Below are positions 36,539 to 46,610 of a stretch of DNA of 64,000 nt, one piece after another. Numbering within the stretch: the first letter of the stretch is position 1; each line of letters starts with the position of its first letter. The position numbers and the translations under genes were made by a program. This DNA is from JBEVJK01 sp963791325. Lineage in GTDB: Bacteria; Pseudomonadota; Alphaproteobacteria; Rhizobiales; Rhizobiaceae. The stretch covers positions 62,001 to 126,000 of the forward strand of contig CAWBRU010000011.1 in NCBI GenBank assembly GCA_963791325.1. Reading direction: 5' to 3'. The notes beneath the pieces were generated by a model that ran no database searches, was not told where the DNA came from, and worked only from the letters and a program-made list of their open reading frames with translations.

Positions 36539-36653
36539 CTAAATTTTCTAGTGCCGGGATGGAACAAACCCCGGCGTCTATCGTTTCCTCGCCGTCACCA
36601 ACCTGTACGATGACCTCCTGACGCCCGGCGCCCTCCCAGTCGGGCTTTTTTTT
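36539..36653 (+). ncRNA. Candidate trans-acting small RNA
   Basis: The ~115-nt stretch starts after a plausible sigma-70 promoter (CTGACG 36503-36508, 18-bp gap, TATGAT 36527-36532) and ends at an intrinsic terminator. It has a 5' hairpin GCCGGG-N11-CCCGGC (about 36553-36575), a single-stranded middle, and unpaired CCTCC and CCCTCCCA motifs that could pair with Shine-Dalgarno sequences. Size and anti-SD motifs resemble AbcR/alpha-r15-type sRNAs of rhizobia, but I cannot confirm the family. The start is inferred. Confidence 0.35.
36623..36653 (+). terminator. Intrinsic (rho-independent) terminator
   Basis: Stem GCCCG/CGGGC with a 13-nt loop (GCGCCCTCCCAGT) is followed directly by eight T residues. 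It lies 117 bp beyond the RpiR stop codon and would end either that transcript or the candidate small RNA. I saw no comparable T-run hairpin elsewhere in the window. Confidence 0.65.
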
Positions 36654-36656
36654 GGA

Positions 36657-36739
36657 GCAGTTCCAGGAAAAGTGGCGACGGTTTTCCGTCCGGAATTGCG
36701 GAAAAACAAAGACGTAGAGCGGAGCACCGATTTAAGGAA
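36657..36739 (+). repeat. Dispersed 83-bp repeat, copy 2
   Basis: Same element as 17797-17879 in the opposite orientation, about 71 of 83 bases identical without gaps. It starts GCAGTTCCAGGAAAA and ends CCGATTTAAGGAA, with the TTCCG-TC-CGGAA inverted repeat in the middle. It lies 3 bp after the terminator T-run. Confidence 0.7.
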
Positions 36740-36982
36740 ACAGTGTCCGCTCTTAGTGCTGCGTTGCCCAATCCGATGGCCGAGTTGGGCGACAGGCCGA
36801 GTGGATGCGGTGCTTCGCTATAGGCAGGGTTGCCCATAGCTTCTCTGCACGTCCCCGTTGCATCATCGCTTCCGCCGCACGGTTGATGTTCTCGACGACA
36901 ACCGCACCGGCATGGCCGGCGGGCGCGCGAGAGGCCCAACCTTGCCAGACGCCCGCCGGCCGCTTGTCGACGTCTCGTTCGA
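36740..36982. other. Intergenic, no gene recognised
   Basis: Between the repeat and the end of the rhamnose mutarotase gene. Frames on the minus strand are open across it but show no recognisable domain and borrow sequence from the repeat, so I do not call a gene. A terminator for the minus-strand sugar operon was not visible. Confidence 0.4.
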
Positions 36983-37300
36983 TCAGGGCAGGTGAAAAAC
37001 TTCGTTGAGCGCGACGACCTGAGGGGTGCCGTCCTCGCGGTAGTCCATGATGTCGCGCATAAACACCCACCAGCGCTTGTTGGCGTCCGTCAGCGGCAGC
37101 TTGTCCATGGTGTGATCGTCGGTGCGCACCAGCGTGGCGAACAGGTAGTCGGTTTGCGGATCATGCCAGATGAAATAGTCGGAAACGCCGGCGTCACGCA
37201 GGGCGGTTGCCATCTCCGGCCAGAGCTCGTCATGGCGCTTCTTGTATTCGGCGATCTTGCCAGGATGGACTTTCATCCGGAATGCGATGCGCTCGGGCAT
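36983..37300 (-). CDS. rhaM: L-rhamnose mutarotase
   Basis: Protein of 105 aa, full family length. Landmarks are RIAFRMKVHPG, YKKRHDELWPEM, DYFIWHDPQTDYLFATL and the terminal WWVFMRDIMDY ... VFHLP, which contain the conserved His and Tyr residues of RhaM/RhaU. It interconverts alpha and beta anomers of L-rhamnose in the cytoplasm. It is last gene of the sugar ABC operon, 43 bp after the permease, which suggests the transporter imports rhamnose or a related deoxysugar. No rhaDI or rhaK gene lies nearby. A TTG two codons upstream is an alternative start. Confidence 0.88.
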   Translation of the reverse strand: MPERIAFRMKVHPGKIAEYKKRHDELWPEMATALRDAGVSDYFIWHDPQTDYLFATLVRTDDHTMDKLPLTDANKRWWVFMRDIMDYREDGTPQVVALNEVFHLP

Positions 37301-37343
37301 GTCCAACTCCGCTCGGTTTTTGATCGATCAATTCGACTGGCCG

Positions 37344-38360
37344 TCATCCCTGCGACCGGACGCGCAGCTGGTCGAGACCCACGGCCAAGAGCAGTACCGC
37401 GCCCTTGGTGACGTCCTGCCAGAAACTCGACACGTTGAGGAGCGTCAGCCCGTTGTTGAGGGTGCCGAGGATCAGCACGGCGAGCAAGGTGCCCCACACC
37501 GAGCCGCGGCCGCCAAACAGCGAGGTGCCGCCCAGGATGATCGCAGCGATCACCGTGAGCAGGTGCTTGCCGACCGAATCGGGCGCCGCCGCGCCGAGCA
37601 TCGCGGCAACGATCACGCCTGCCAGGGCGCCGGCGACGCCGGAAATGACGTAGAGCGTGACCTGGGTGCGGTCGACCGGGATCCCCAGCATGCGCGACGC
37701 TTCAGCGTTGCCGCCTGAGGCATAGATGTAGCGGCCGAAAGGGGTGAACGCCATCACCCACCAGATCAGCGCGAAGGCGGCCAGCATGATCACCAGCGGG
37801 ACGGGCACGCCGCCGGTGCCGCCGATCCGGCCGGAGCCGATCCAGTTGAAGCCCGGTATCAACAGCGGCTGGGTCAGGCCGCCGGTCAGGACCAGCGAGG
37901 CGCCGGTGATGATCGACATCGTGCCCAGGGTGACGATGAACGGGTTCAGTCTCAGCCCGTTGGTCATCGCGCCGTTGGCAGCCCCGATCAGCCCGCCGGC
38001 GATCAGCGCCAGCACGCAGGCGATCCAGATGCCGACGCCGGCCGAATAGGCCATGGCGACGATCACGCCGGCGATCCCGGCCACCGCTGCGACCGACAGA
38101 TCAAGCCCGCCGGCGATGATCAGCGGGGTGCCGGCGGCCGCCATCAACCCGATGAATGCCATGTTCGAGCCGATCGACAGCAGGTTCTTGAAGGTGAGGA
38201 AGAACGGACTGAGCGCGGTGAAGAGGCCGATCAGCAGCAGATAGAGCACGAGCAGCATCGCCACCCCGGCCCAGGGGCGGCCGAGCAGCCCCTGCGACCG
38301 GCCGCCGAAATGCGGGCTGGCCGAGGCGGCGGAAGTTCCAGTGGTCTGCAGCTCGGACAT
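37344..38360 (-). CDS. Sugar ABC transporter permease (RbsC family)
   Basis: Protein of 338 aa with about 8-10 membrane helices. Family segments are GLDLSVAAVAGIAGV, NPFIVTLGTMSI and AAIILGGTSLFGGRGSVWGTLLAVLILGTLNNGL. It forms the membrane channel for the CUT2-type importer. The operon holds only one permease gene, so it probably acts as a homodimer, unlike the two-permease rhamnose transporter described in Rhizobium leguminosarum (from memory). ATG at 38360, 15 bp after the ATPase stop. Confidence 0.88.
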   Translation of the reverse strand: MSELQTTGTSAASASPHFGGRSQGLLGRPWAGVAMLLVLYLLLIGLFTALSPFFLTFKNLLSIGSNMAFIGLMAAAGTPLIIAGGLDLSVAAVAGIAGVIVAMAYSAGVGIWIACVLALIAGGLIGAANGAMTNGLRLNPFIVTLGTMSIITGASLVLTGGLTQPLLIPGFNWIGSGRIGGTGGVPVPLVIMLAAFALIWWVMAFTPFGRYIYASGGNAEASRMLGIPVDRTQVTLYVISGVAGALAGVIVAAMLGAAAPDSVGKHLLTVIAAIILGGTSLFGGRGSVWGTLLAVLILGTLNNGLTLLNVSSFWQDVTKGAVLLLAVGLDQLRVRSQG

Positions 38361-38375
38361 CGATCGGTCTCTCAA

Positions 38376-39881
<1,506 letters not shown>

Positions 39882-39887
39882 CTCACC

Positions 39888-41069
39888 CTAATTCGCCGGG
39901 ACGAGATCCTCGTAGCCCTTCAGGAAATCCTGCTTGCGCAGCTCGGACAGGTACGACGAGAACGCATCCTGAGGAAACTTGTACTCGAAGTCGGCCTTAT
40001 CGGCGCATTTGAACTTGGGATAGTACCGACAGACATTCGCCTTGTTGATCATCACGTGATGGACCAGCACCGCCGGCGGCAGCGGCTTGCCGGCGAGCGC
40101 CGAAAGCGCGATCGGCAGGAGATAGTTGCCGTAGGTTTCGGGGAAATAGCCGGTCGAAGCGACGAAGTCGGGTTCATCGACCAGCGTCTGGGTCTCGTCG
40201 GCACCATTGCCGACCACGACGACGTCGGCCTGCCGTCCCGCCTGCTGAACGGCGCGCAGCATGCCGGTCGCCGACTGATCGTTGATTGCCGTGATCATGA
40301 TCGGCACGCCTTCGGGGATGCGGCCGAGAATGTTCGACATCTGGGTGAAGGATTCCTGCTGCGTGTTCTTGGTGTCGATGCGCAGCATCTTGGCCTTGTC
40401 GAACTGCGGCAATTCGGCGAGGAAGCCGTTCACCTGGCCCTCCGTGCGCATCTTCGGGATGGCGCCGGATTGCGGCAGCTCGCCGACGACGAAGTAGCCC
40501 TGCATGACCTTGTCCTTGCCGAACTTGTTGATGGCGGCCTGGGCAAGATAGGAACCGCTCATATAGCCGGACTTGGGATTGTTGGCGCCGAAGAAGGTGG
40601 CGCCGGGCATGGGGATGTCGATCGCGACCACCTTGACGCCGTCCTCGTTGAAGACGTTCATCACCGTCGGGCCGAAGTTGCTGTCGGTCTGGAATTCGAT
40701 CACATAGTCGACATTGCGCTGCACGAAGCTCTGCGCGTTCGCCAAAGCCGTCGGGCCATCGAGTCGATTGTCGGCGACCAAAAGCTCGATGCCGGCGAGG
40801 TCGGCATTCGCCTTGATCGAGTTTTCCACCGCGACGCCGAAGGTGATGTCGCGCTGCAGATTGGCGAAGCCGAAGACCAATTTCTGGCCGTTGCGCGGCG
40901 CCTTGACGGCGGTCGCATCTTTCACCATCGCGGCATATTGGTCCGCGCTCAGCCGCTTGCCGTCGTAGGTCGCCGGGTCGAAGCCATGGAAATCGTCGGC
41001 GAAAGCTGCTCCCGCCACCAGGGTGACAGCGGTCGCTCCGAGCGCGAGCGCTCTGGCGAAATTGTTCAT
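39888..41069 (-). CDS. Sugar ABC transporter periplasmic binding protein (Peripla_BP_4 type)
   Basis: Protein of 393 aa with Sec signal (MNNFARALALGATAVTLVAGAAFA). The mature protein is a type I periplasmic binding fold; segments KLVFGFANLQRDITFGVAV, NVDYVIEFQTDS, VVAIDIPMPGATFFGANN and MITAINDQSATGML fit this family. Its ligand is presumably a sugar, perhaps rhamnose given the operon's mutarotase. First gene of the operon, ATG with GGGAGG upstream. The promoter region is shared with the divergent FadR-type regulator. Confidence 0.88.
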   Translation of the reverse strand: MNNFARALALGATAVTLVAGAAFADDFHGFDPATYDGKRLSADQYAAMVKDATAVKAPRNGQKLVFGFANLQRDITFGVAVENSIKANADLAGIELLVADNRLDGPTALANAQSFVQRNVDYVIEFQTDSNFGPTVMNVFNEDGVKVVAIDIPMPGATFFGANNPKSGYMSGSYLAQAAINKFGKDKVMQGYFVVGELPQSGAIPKMRTEGQVNGFLAELPQFDKAKMLRIDTKNTQQESFTQMSNILGRIPEGVPIMITAINDQSATGMLRAVQQAGRQADVVVVGNGADETQTLVDEPDFVASTGYFPETYGNYLLPIALSALAGKPLPPAVLVHHVMINKANVCRYYPKFKCADKADFEYKFPQDAFSSYLSELRKQDFLKGYEDLVPAN

Positions 41070-41239
41070 CTTGGTCGTCCTCCCGCGGCGGCCGTGCCGC
41101 AAATCCGGTCGCTCCTTCAACAGCCGTTTCGGCGGCGCGACCTCCCGCCGGAACCATCCAAGGCGAGCCGCCCGGGCAAGCGCAACTTGCGCAGGGGCGC
41201 CACAACATTGACTAGCATCGGCCGCGCTGCTACGTCAAG

Positions 41240-41256
41240 AAGTGGTCAGGCCACTT
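41240..41256. promoter_or_regulatory. Candidate FadR-type operator
   Basis: AAGTGGTCAGGCCACTT is an inverted repeat of 8-bp arms around one base with 7 of 8 positions paired. The core TGGTCAGGCCA is typical of GntR/FCD regulators. It lies 40 bp before the regulator start at 41297 and 170 bp before the divergent binding-protein start, so it could control both units. Confidence 0.5.
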
Positions 41257-41296
41257 GGCCAATTTAGCGGTTGGTGGAAGCGGCAGGGAGGATGAC

Positions 41297-42022
41297 TTGC
41301 CGGTTGGCGATTTCAGCCTCGAGCTGCCGCTGAAGCGCTCGGGGCTTACCGAGATGCTGGTGGCGCGGGTGCTGGGCATGGTGAGCACCGGCAGCCTGAA
41401 GCCCGGCGACCAGCTGCCGCCTGAGCGCAAGCTCGCCGAAACCTTCAACGTTTCGCGTCCGACGCTGCGCGAGGCGCTTCGCGCGCTTGCGGTGCTGGGC
41501 GTCGTCGAGGTACGGCACGGCGGCGGCATCTTCGTCTCACAGCTCGAGGCGAGCGATCTGCTTGGGCCGCTGACCTTCTTCCTGACCCTGCGGGCGAGCG
41601 AGGTGGGGCGCCTCTACGAGGCGCGGCGGCTGATCGAAGGCGAGATCGCGGCACTCGCCGCCGCGCGCGGCGACCAGGCCGGATGGGCGGCTCTCGACGA
41701 GCTGATCGAAAGCCAGGAAGGCGCGCGCGGTGAGCCGCCGCGCTACCGCGACTTCGATACGGCGTTCCATGCGCGCCTGGGAGCGCTGGCAGACAACGAG
41801 TTCCTCGCCCGGGCGGCGCAGAGCCTGAACGTGCTCGGCCAGGAGTTCCGCAAGATCGCTTCGGAAACCCCCAATGTGATCGCTGCCTCGATCGCCGATC
41901 ACCGGGCGATCGTTGCCGCGCTCGTCCGGCGCGACGCGCAGGCCGCCCGCAAGGCGATGGCCACGCATATGGATCATGTGCTGCAGTCTACCCAGGCTGC
42001 GATGAGAGGCGAGGTCGGCTAG
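41297..42022 (+). CDS. GntR-family regulator, FadR subfamily (FCD domain)
   Basis: Protein of 241 aa. The winged HTH (about residues 15-75) has GDQLPPERKLAETFNVSRPTLREALRAL and VVEVRHGGGIFV. The FCD effector domain follows, with metal-ligand candidates in FDTAFHARLG, ADHRAIVAAL and MATHMDHV. I chose a TTG start at 41297 with GGGAGG 5 bp upstream (41286-41291); a TTG at 41255 would lie inside the palindrome. The next gene starts immediately after its stop. It likely regulates both this catabolic operon and the divergent transporter. Confidence 0.85.
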   Translation: MPVGDFSLELPLKRSGLTEMLVARVLGMVSTGSLKPGDQLPPERKLAETFNVSRPTLREALRALAVLGVVEVRHGGGIFVSQLEASDLLGPLTFFLTLRASEVGRLYEARRLIEGEIAALAAARGDQAGWAALDELIESQEGARGEPPRYRDFDTAFHARLGALADNEFLARAAQSLNVLGQEFRKIASETPNVIAASIADHRAIVAALVRRDAQAARKAMATHMDHVLQSTQAAMRGEVG

Positions 42023-42805
42023 ATGACGGAGCGGCGCTGGGGGCTCGACAGGGTGAGTGAGGCCGATATCGTCAAGGGCGGGTTCTCGACGCCGTGGGAT
42101 GCGCCGTTCATTCCGCCGTTTCCGATGACCTTCCGCAATGCCGAGATCCTCACGGCGTTCTGGCGAACCGATCCCGCGGCCATGGCGTTCCTGGCGCCGC
42201 CACCGGTCGAACCGGTTGGCGACATCGTCTGCGTCCATGTCTACAAGATGAACGACACCGATTGGATCGGCGCCTATTGCGAGGCGAATGTGATGTTCGG
42301 CGCGCAGCTGCCGGGCGGCCGCAGCGGCGCCTATTCGCCCTATCTGTTTCTCGCCTCCGACGGCGGGGTGGCGCACGGCCGCGAGGTCCATGGCCAGCCG
42401 AAGAAGCTGGCGCAGCCCTATTTCGAAGCGCGCGGCGATCTTGTTGTCGCCGGCGTGGTGCGCAACGGCATCGAGGTGATCACGGCCACGACCCCATACA
42501 AGCAGCGGCGCGCCGATCCGGCGGAGATTCGCCGCCATTTCGACTTCGCTATCAATCTCAACCTCAAGGCCATCGACCATATCGACGGACGCCCGGCGAT
42601 CCGCCAGATCACGTCGCGGCGGCTGACCGACGTCGTCGTCCACGAATGCTGGAAGGGTGCGGCGACCGTGGAATTGCGGCCGAACGCCCAGGCGCCGGTG
42701 TTCCGGCTGCCGGTGCTCGATCCGGTCGAGGCCTTCCACTGGCGCGCCGACTTCACCCTGGTCAGCGGCGAAATCATCCACGATTATCTGGCGGAGGGCA
42801 GCTGA
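42023..42805 (+). CDS. Acetoacetate decarboxylase family protein
   Basis: Protein of 260 aa. The catalytic lysine pair is visible in EVHGQPKKLAQP, the position of the Schiff-base lysine in acetoacetate decarboxylase. Other segments are SPYLFLASDGGVAHG and the end HDYLAEGS. Members of this superfamily act as decarboxylases, aldolase-dehydratases or hydratases by Schiff-base chemistry; the substrate here is unknown. It starts 0 bp after the regulator stop and overlaps the next start by 1 bp (TGATG). Sugar-locus context suggests a 2-keto or 3-keto sugar acid. Confidence 0.8.
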   Translation: MTERRWGLDRVSEADIVKGGFSTPWDAPFIPPFPMTFRNAEILTAFWRTDPAAMAFLAPPPVEPVGDIVCVHVYKMNDTDWIGAYCEANVMFGAQLPGGRSGAYSPYLFLASDGGVAHGREVHGQPKKLAQPYFEARGDLVVAGVVRNGIEVITATTPYKQRRADPAEIRRHFDFAINLNLKAIDHIDGRPAIRQITSRRLTDVVVHECWKGAATVELRPNAQAPVFRLPVLDPVEAFHWRADFTLVSGEIIHDYLAEGS

Positions 42806-43785
42806 TGCGCGTCGTCGTGACCGACTATACATTCCCCGCGCTCGAGGCGGAGGCGGCTGCCGCGGCCGGCGCGGGGGCGGAGTTTTCCGCGCAGCAATGC
42901 AAGAGCGCCGAGGACGTCGCCGAGGCGCTTCGCGGCGCCGACGTCGCGGTGGTGCAATTTGCGCCCTGCACGAGTGCTGCGGTCGAGGCGCTTGCGCCGG
43001 GTGCCGCGATCATCCGCTATGGCGTCGGCTACGACAATGTCGACGTCGCGGCAGCCAACCGGCGCGGCATCCCGGTGGGCTACGTCCCGGACTATTGCCT
43101 CGACGAGGTCGCCGACCACACCACGGCGCTGATCCTCACCCAGCTGCGCAAGCTTGCCCGCCTCGACGCCAGCGTCAGGCGAGGCGAATGGGCGGCGGTC
43201 CGCATCGCTGCGCCGCTGCCGGTCTACGGTGAAACCACCGTCGGCTTCCTCGGCTTCGGTCAGATCGGCCGCGCGGTGCTGAAGCGCCTGGCGCCGTCCG
43301 GCTTTCGCTTCATCGTCGCCGATCCGGCGCTCGATCAGGCAGCGGCCGAGGCCTTGGGCGCGGAGAGCGTGCCGGCCGAAGCGCTTGTTGCCCGCGCCGA
43401 TGTCGTCAGCCTGCATGCGCCGGCCACGCCGCAGACCGTGCACTTCATCAATGCCGAGCGGCTGGCGCGGATGAAGCCCGGCGCGGTGATCGTCAACACC
43501 GCACGCGGTGCCCTGGTCGATGCCGCCGCACTGGCCGAGGCGCTGGCGGCGGGGACGATTGCCGGCGCCGCGCTCGACGTGTTCGAAACCGAGCCGCTGC
43601 CGGCGGACTCGCCTCTGCGCAACGCCCCCAACCTGATCCTCACCCCGCACGCCGCCTGGTACTCCGACCAGGCGATCGCCCGGCTGCAGGCGCTGGTGGC
43701 CAACGACATCGCTGCCCACCTTGCGGGCCGGCCGCTGCGTCGGCCGGTGCCCGAATCGACCGCAGGCCGCGGGGGGCGGCCATGA
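42805..43785 (+). CDS. D-isomer-specific 2-hydroxyacid dehydrogenase
   Basis: Protein of 326 aa. The NAD site is GFLGFGQIG near residues 148-156. The catalytic Arg lies in NTARGALVD, the Glu in DVFETEPLP and the His in LTPHAAWYS, so the triad is complete. N-terminal segment IRYGVGYDNVD is typical of the phosphoglycerate dehydrogenase/CtBP branch. It reduces or oxidises a 2-keto/2-hydroxy acid. It overlaps neighbours by 1 bp upstream and 4 bp downstream, so it is cotranscribed. Confidence 0.87.
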   Translation: MRVVVTDYTFPALEAEAAAAAGAGAEFSAQQCKSAEDVAEALRGADVAVVQFAPCTSAAVEALAPGAAIIRYGVGYDNVDVAAANRRGIPVGYVPDYCLDEVADHTTALILTQLRKLARLDASVRRGEWAAVRIAAPLPVYGETTVGFLGFGQIGRAVLKRLAPSGFRFIVADPALDQAAAEALGAESVPAEALVARADVVSLHAPATPQTVHFINAERLARMKPGAVIVNTARGALVDAAALAEALAAGTIAGAALDVFETEPLPADSPLRNAPNLILTPHAAWYSDQAIARLQALVANDIAAHLAGRPLRRPVPESTAGRGGRP

Positions 43786-44831
43786 AGGACAAGGTCGATA
43801 TCGGCGTGATCGGCGCCGGCTGGTGGGCGACGCTCTCCCACATTCCCGCGCTGCGCGCAAATCCGCATGTCGGCCGCGTTGCCGTCATGCGCCCGGACGC
43901 GAATGGCCTGGCGCAGGTGGTCGAACGCTTCCCCGGTGTCGTTCCTTACCAGGATGCCGCGGCGATGCTGGCCGCCGAGGCGCTCGACGGGGTGGTCGTG
44001 GCCTCGCCTCATGTGTTCCACGCCGAGCATGGACAAATGGCGCTGAGCAAAGGCCTGCCGACGTTGATCGAGAAACCGATGGCCACCACTGCAGCCGATG
44101 CGCGTGCTCTGGTGGCGGCGGCCGAACGGCATGGTGCGGCGATCGTGCTGCCCTATGGCTGGAACTTCAAGCCGATCGTCGAGACCGCCCATCGGCTGGT
44201 CGCCGAAGGCTGGATCGGCGAGGTCAGGCACATCGCCGCGCAAATGGCTTCGGCGCTGGCCGATCTGTTCGGCGGCGAGCCGATGGCCGAGACCAGGGAC
44301 CACCTGTTCCGGCCGCCGGTATCCACTTGGGCCGATCCGGCGCGGGCCGGCGGCTATGGCTGGGGCCAGCTGACGCATGGGCTGGGAGCCCTGTTCCGCA
44401 TCGTCGACCTCGATCCGGTCGCTGTATTCGCCAAGACCGGGCTGTCGCCCGCAGGCGTCGACTTCTATGATGCGGCGGTCGTCGAATTCGCCAACGGCGC
44501 GACCATGGCGCTGTCGGGCGCGGCGACGGTGCCGAAGTCGCGGGGCTATCAGATCGACATCCGCATCTTCGGCAGCGACGGCATGCTTCTGTTCGATATC
44601 GAGCGGGCGCGGGTCGAAGCCGTGCGTCATGACGGCAAAAGCCATGTCGCCGACCTCGGGGCCGAAGCCGGCGCTTACGAGCTGGTGGCGCCGATCACGC
44701 TGCTGGTCGAATTGAGCCGTGGCGCGGCGGCCAAGAACCCTGCCGACGGCAAGGTCGGGCTACGGGCGGCGCTGGTGCTCGATGCGCTCTATCGCTCGGC
44801 CCTGAGCGGCCGTATGGAAGCGGCAGGATGA
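43782..44831 (+). CDS. Gfo/Idh/MocA family oxidoreductase
   Basis: Protein of 349 aa. N-terminal Rossmann site GVIGAGWWATLSHIP at residues 8-22; the EKPMATT motif near residues 94-100 carries the conserved Lys of this family. The C-terminal alpha/beta domain follows. These enzymes oxidise sugars, inositols or amino sugars with NAD(P). The start overlaps the hydroxyacid dehydrogenase stop by 4 bp. Specificity cannot be read. Confidence 0.87.
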   Translation: MKDKVDIGVIGAGWWATLSHIPALRANPHVGRVAVMRPDANGLAQVVERFPGVVPYQDAAAMLAAEALDGVVVASPHVFHAEHGQMALSKGLPTLIEKPMATTAADARALVAAAERHGAAIVLPYGWNFKPIVETAHRLVAEGWIGEVRHIAAQMASALADLFGGEPMAETRDHLFRPPVSTWADPARAGGYGWGQLTHGLGALFRIVDLDPVAVFAKTGLSPAGVDFYDAAVVEFANGATMALSGAATVPKSRGYQIDIRIFGSDGMLLFDIERARVEAVRHDGKSHVADLGAEAGAYELVAPITLLVELSRGAAAKNPADGKVGLRAALVLDALYRSALSGRMEAAG

Positions 44832-44894
44832 CGGTCGGCCGCCGGCCTCCGAACGTGACGAGAGCAGTGTTGGTTGCGCCAGGGAAGGAACGAG

Positions 44895-45638
44895 ATGAAC
44901 AGCATTGATCTCCATGGCGAGGTCGCGGTGGTGACCGGCGGAGCGCAAGGGCTCGGCCTCGCCTTCGCCAAGCGGATTGCGGCGTCCGGCGCCAAGGTTG
45001 CGCTTTGGGACGTGAATGCCGAGACGCTCGAAACGGCGGCCGCGGAGTTCTCCGCAGCGGCCACGGTAACCGTCGACATCAGCGATGCGGAGGCCGTTGC
45101 GGCTGCGCTGGAACGCACCGAGCAAGCGGCCGGGCCGGTGTCGATCCTGGTCAATTCGGCGGGTATCGCCGGCCCCAACCACACCCTCGACGCCTATCCG
45201 CTGGAGGCCTGGCGACAGATCATCGACATCAACCTGCACGGCACCTTCCATGTCAATCGGGTGGTGGTGCCGGGGATGAAGGCGCGCAACTATGGACGGA
45301 TCGTCAACGTCGCCTCGATCGCCGGCAAGGAAGGCAATCCGAATGCCTCGGCCTATTCGGCCTCGAAGGCGGCGGTGATCGCAATCACCAAGTCGCTGGG
45401 CAAGGAACTGGCGGGCTACGACATCGCCGTCAACTGCGTCACCCCGGCGGCGGCGCGCACGCCGATCTTTGCGCAGATGACGCAAGAGCACATCGATTAC
45501 ATGCTGGCGCGGATCCCGCGCGGACGATTTCTCGAGGTCGATGAGGCCGCCAATATGGTGGCCTGGCTGGTGTCGCGCGAAAACAGCTTCACCACGGCCG
45601 CGGTGTTCGACCTGTCGGGCGGCCGCGCCACCTATTGA
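44895..45638 (+). CDS. SDR family oxidoreductase
   Basis: Protein of 247 aa and a complete classical SDR. Cofactor site TGGAQGLGL near residues 14-22, NSAG motif in LVNSAGIAG, catalytic Ser in VNVASIAGKEG and Tyr-x3-Lys in YSASKAA. Close in style to 2-keto-3-deoxy-L-fuconate/L-rhamnonate or gluconate dehydrogenases. ATG at 44895 with AAGGAACG before it; an ATG seven codons upstream is less well placed. Last gene of the FadR-headed cluster, 63 bp after the Gfo/Idh gene. Confidence 0.85.
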   Translation: MNSIDLHGEVAVVTGGAQGLGLAFAKRIAASGAKVALWDVNAETLETAAAEFSAAATVTVDISDAEAVAAALERTEQAAGPVSILVNSAGIAGPNHTLDAYPLEAWRQIIDINLHGTFHVNRVVVPGMKARNYGRIVNVASIAGKEGNPNASAYSASKAAVIAITKSLGKELAGYDIAVNCVTPAAARTPIFAQMTQEHIDYMLARIPRGRFLEVDEAANMVAWLVSRENSFTTAAVFDLSGGRATY

Positions 45639-45676
45639 GCGCAGCGCCGCCGATCTCGGCGGACGTCATCCGGACG

Positions 45677-45973
45677 TCATCGGCCGCGTGCTAGGGTGTG
45701 TGGAAGCCGGGCCGCTGGTCGGCCGAGGAGTCCCGGAGCGGGCCGGCTTTCCCAAGGAACCGGCGTCGGAGGAAGCGGAGCCGAGTTATCGCTCGGCGTT
45801 TCGACCTCGGCGTCGGTCAACAGGTCGGTCCGCAATATCCCATCGGTTCGCCACTCGCAGATCAGCGTCTGCAATGCGCCCGGGACGGTTCGGCTGACCT
45901 GCTTGACCTCCATCAATGGTGCTTCCGAGCCCTTGCGGCGCACCACATCCCCGACTGCCAACAATCTGCCCAT
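45677..45973 (-). CDS. YodC-like DUF2158 protein
   Basis: Protein of 98 aa. The N-terminal 50 residues match DUF2158/YodC: LAVGDVVRRKGSEAPLMEVKQV, then CEWRTDGILRTDLLTDAEVE. The remaining ~40 Pro-rich residues are unrelated to the family and may be a run-on. Cytoplasmic, function unknown. The frame is open to an upstream start at 46033, so the start is uncertain. Converges on the SDR gene. Confidence 0.6.
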   Translation of the reverse strand: MGRLLAVGDVVRRKGSEAPLMEVKQVSRTVPGALQTLICEWRTDGILRTDLLTDAEVETPSDNSAPLPPTPVPWESRPAPGLLGRPAARLPHTLARGR

Positions 45974-46199
45974 CACGCCCACTCGCCCGGCCGGCGGCCG
46001 TGCCTTGGCGGCGACCAGCGAACCAGAGCGCAAAAGGGGTTGTTCATATGGTCATAGCCTCCTATGAGCAGGAGATTGCTCAGGGGCCACTCTTCACAAA
46101 GTTGCTGAATAGTTCGTAAAGTGCGCCTATTGGGGACTTTGGGGGCGCCGGACAGTGCTCCGCTGCGTAATACGGATTTCTGATTGAGGGATAAGTGAT

Positions 46200-46550
46200 T
46201 TGCTGATGCAAGTTTGTGACTATCGCTCTGAGCAGAGCGAAGGGCGCTGCCGGCCGCAGCTGACCGAGCTGTTCAGCTGGCCGTCACTCGCGGCGGCCGG
46301 CGTACTGAGCGTCATGCTTACCGGCGGCTGCACGGCGGCCACCGACACGGCCGAGACGCCGGCTCTGCCGCTGGTCGTTGCAGCCTATCCGTTGCCGCGG
46401 CCGCAGCCCGTCGCATTCGCCACCGGCCGGCCGGCAGAGCCGCGGCCGGCGACCGCTCCGTTCCGCCAGGTCCGCTATCTCGGGCAAGCGCCGTGGATCT
46501 GCACGCCAAGCGGTTTCGGCCACAAATCCGGCTGCTTCCGCCGCCCTTGA
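46200..46550 (+). CDS. Small probable lipoprotein, hypothetical
   Basis: Protein of 116 aa if it starts at the TTG of 46200 (GAGGG 9 bp upstream); an ATG follows at 46206. A hydrophobic segment ends in a lipobox-like LTGGC near residue 44. A Pro/Ala-rich spacer leads to a C-terminal QAPWICTPSGFGHKSGC, a Cys-containing ending I associate with small secreted proteins of rhizobia. Function unknown. It converges on the DUF995 gene. Confidence 0.5.
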   Translation: MLMQVCDYRSEQSEGRCRPQLTELFSWPSLAAAGVLSVMLTGGCTAATDTAETPALPLVVAAYPLPRPQPVAFATGRPAEPRPATAPFRQVRYLGQAPWICTPSGFGHKSGCFRRP

Positions 46551-46610
46551 GCCGAACGGAAAGTCCGGCGGCGGCACGGCCGGTCGGTCGCGCCGCCTGC
46601 TGAGCGAGGA

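Noticed and set aside
36753..37070. Minus-strand 105-aa frame between the repeat and rhaM
   Set aside because: It overlaps the rhaM 3' end and shows no recognisable family.
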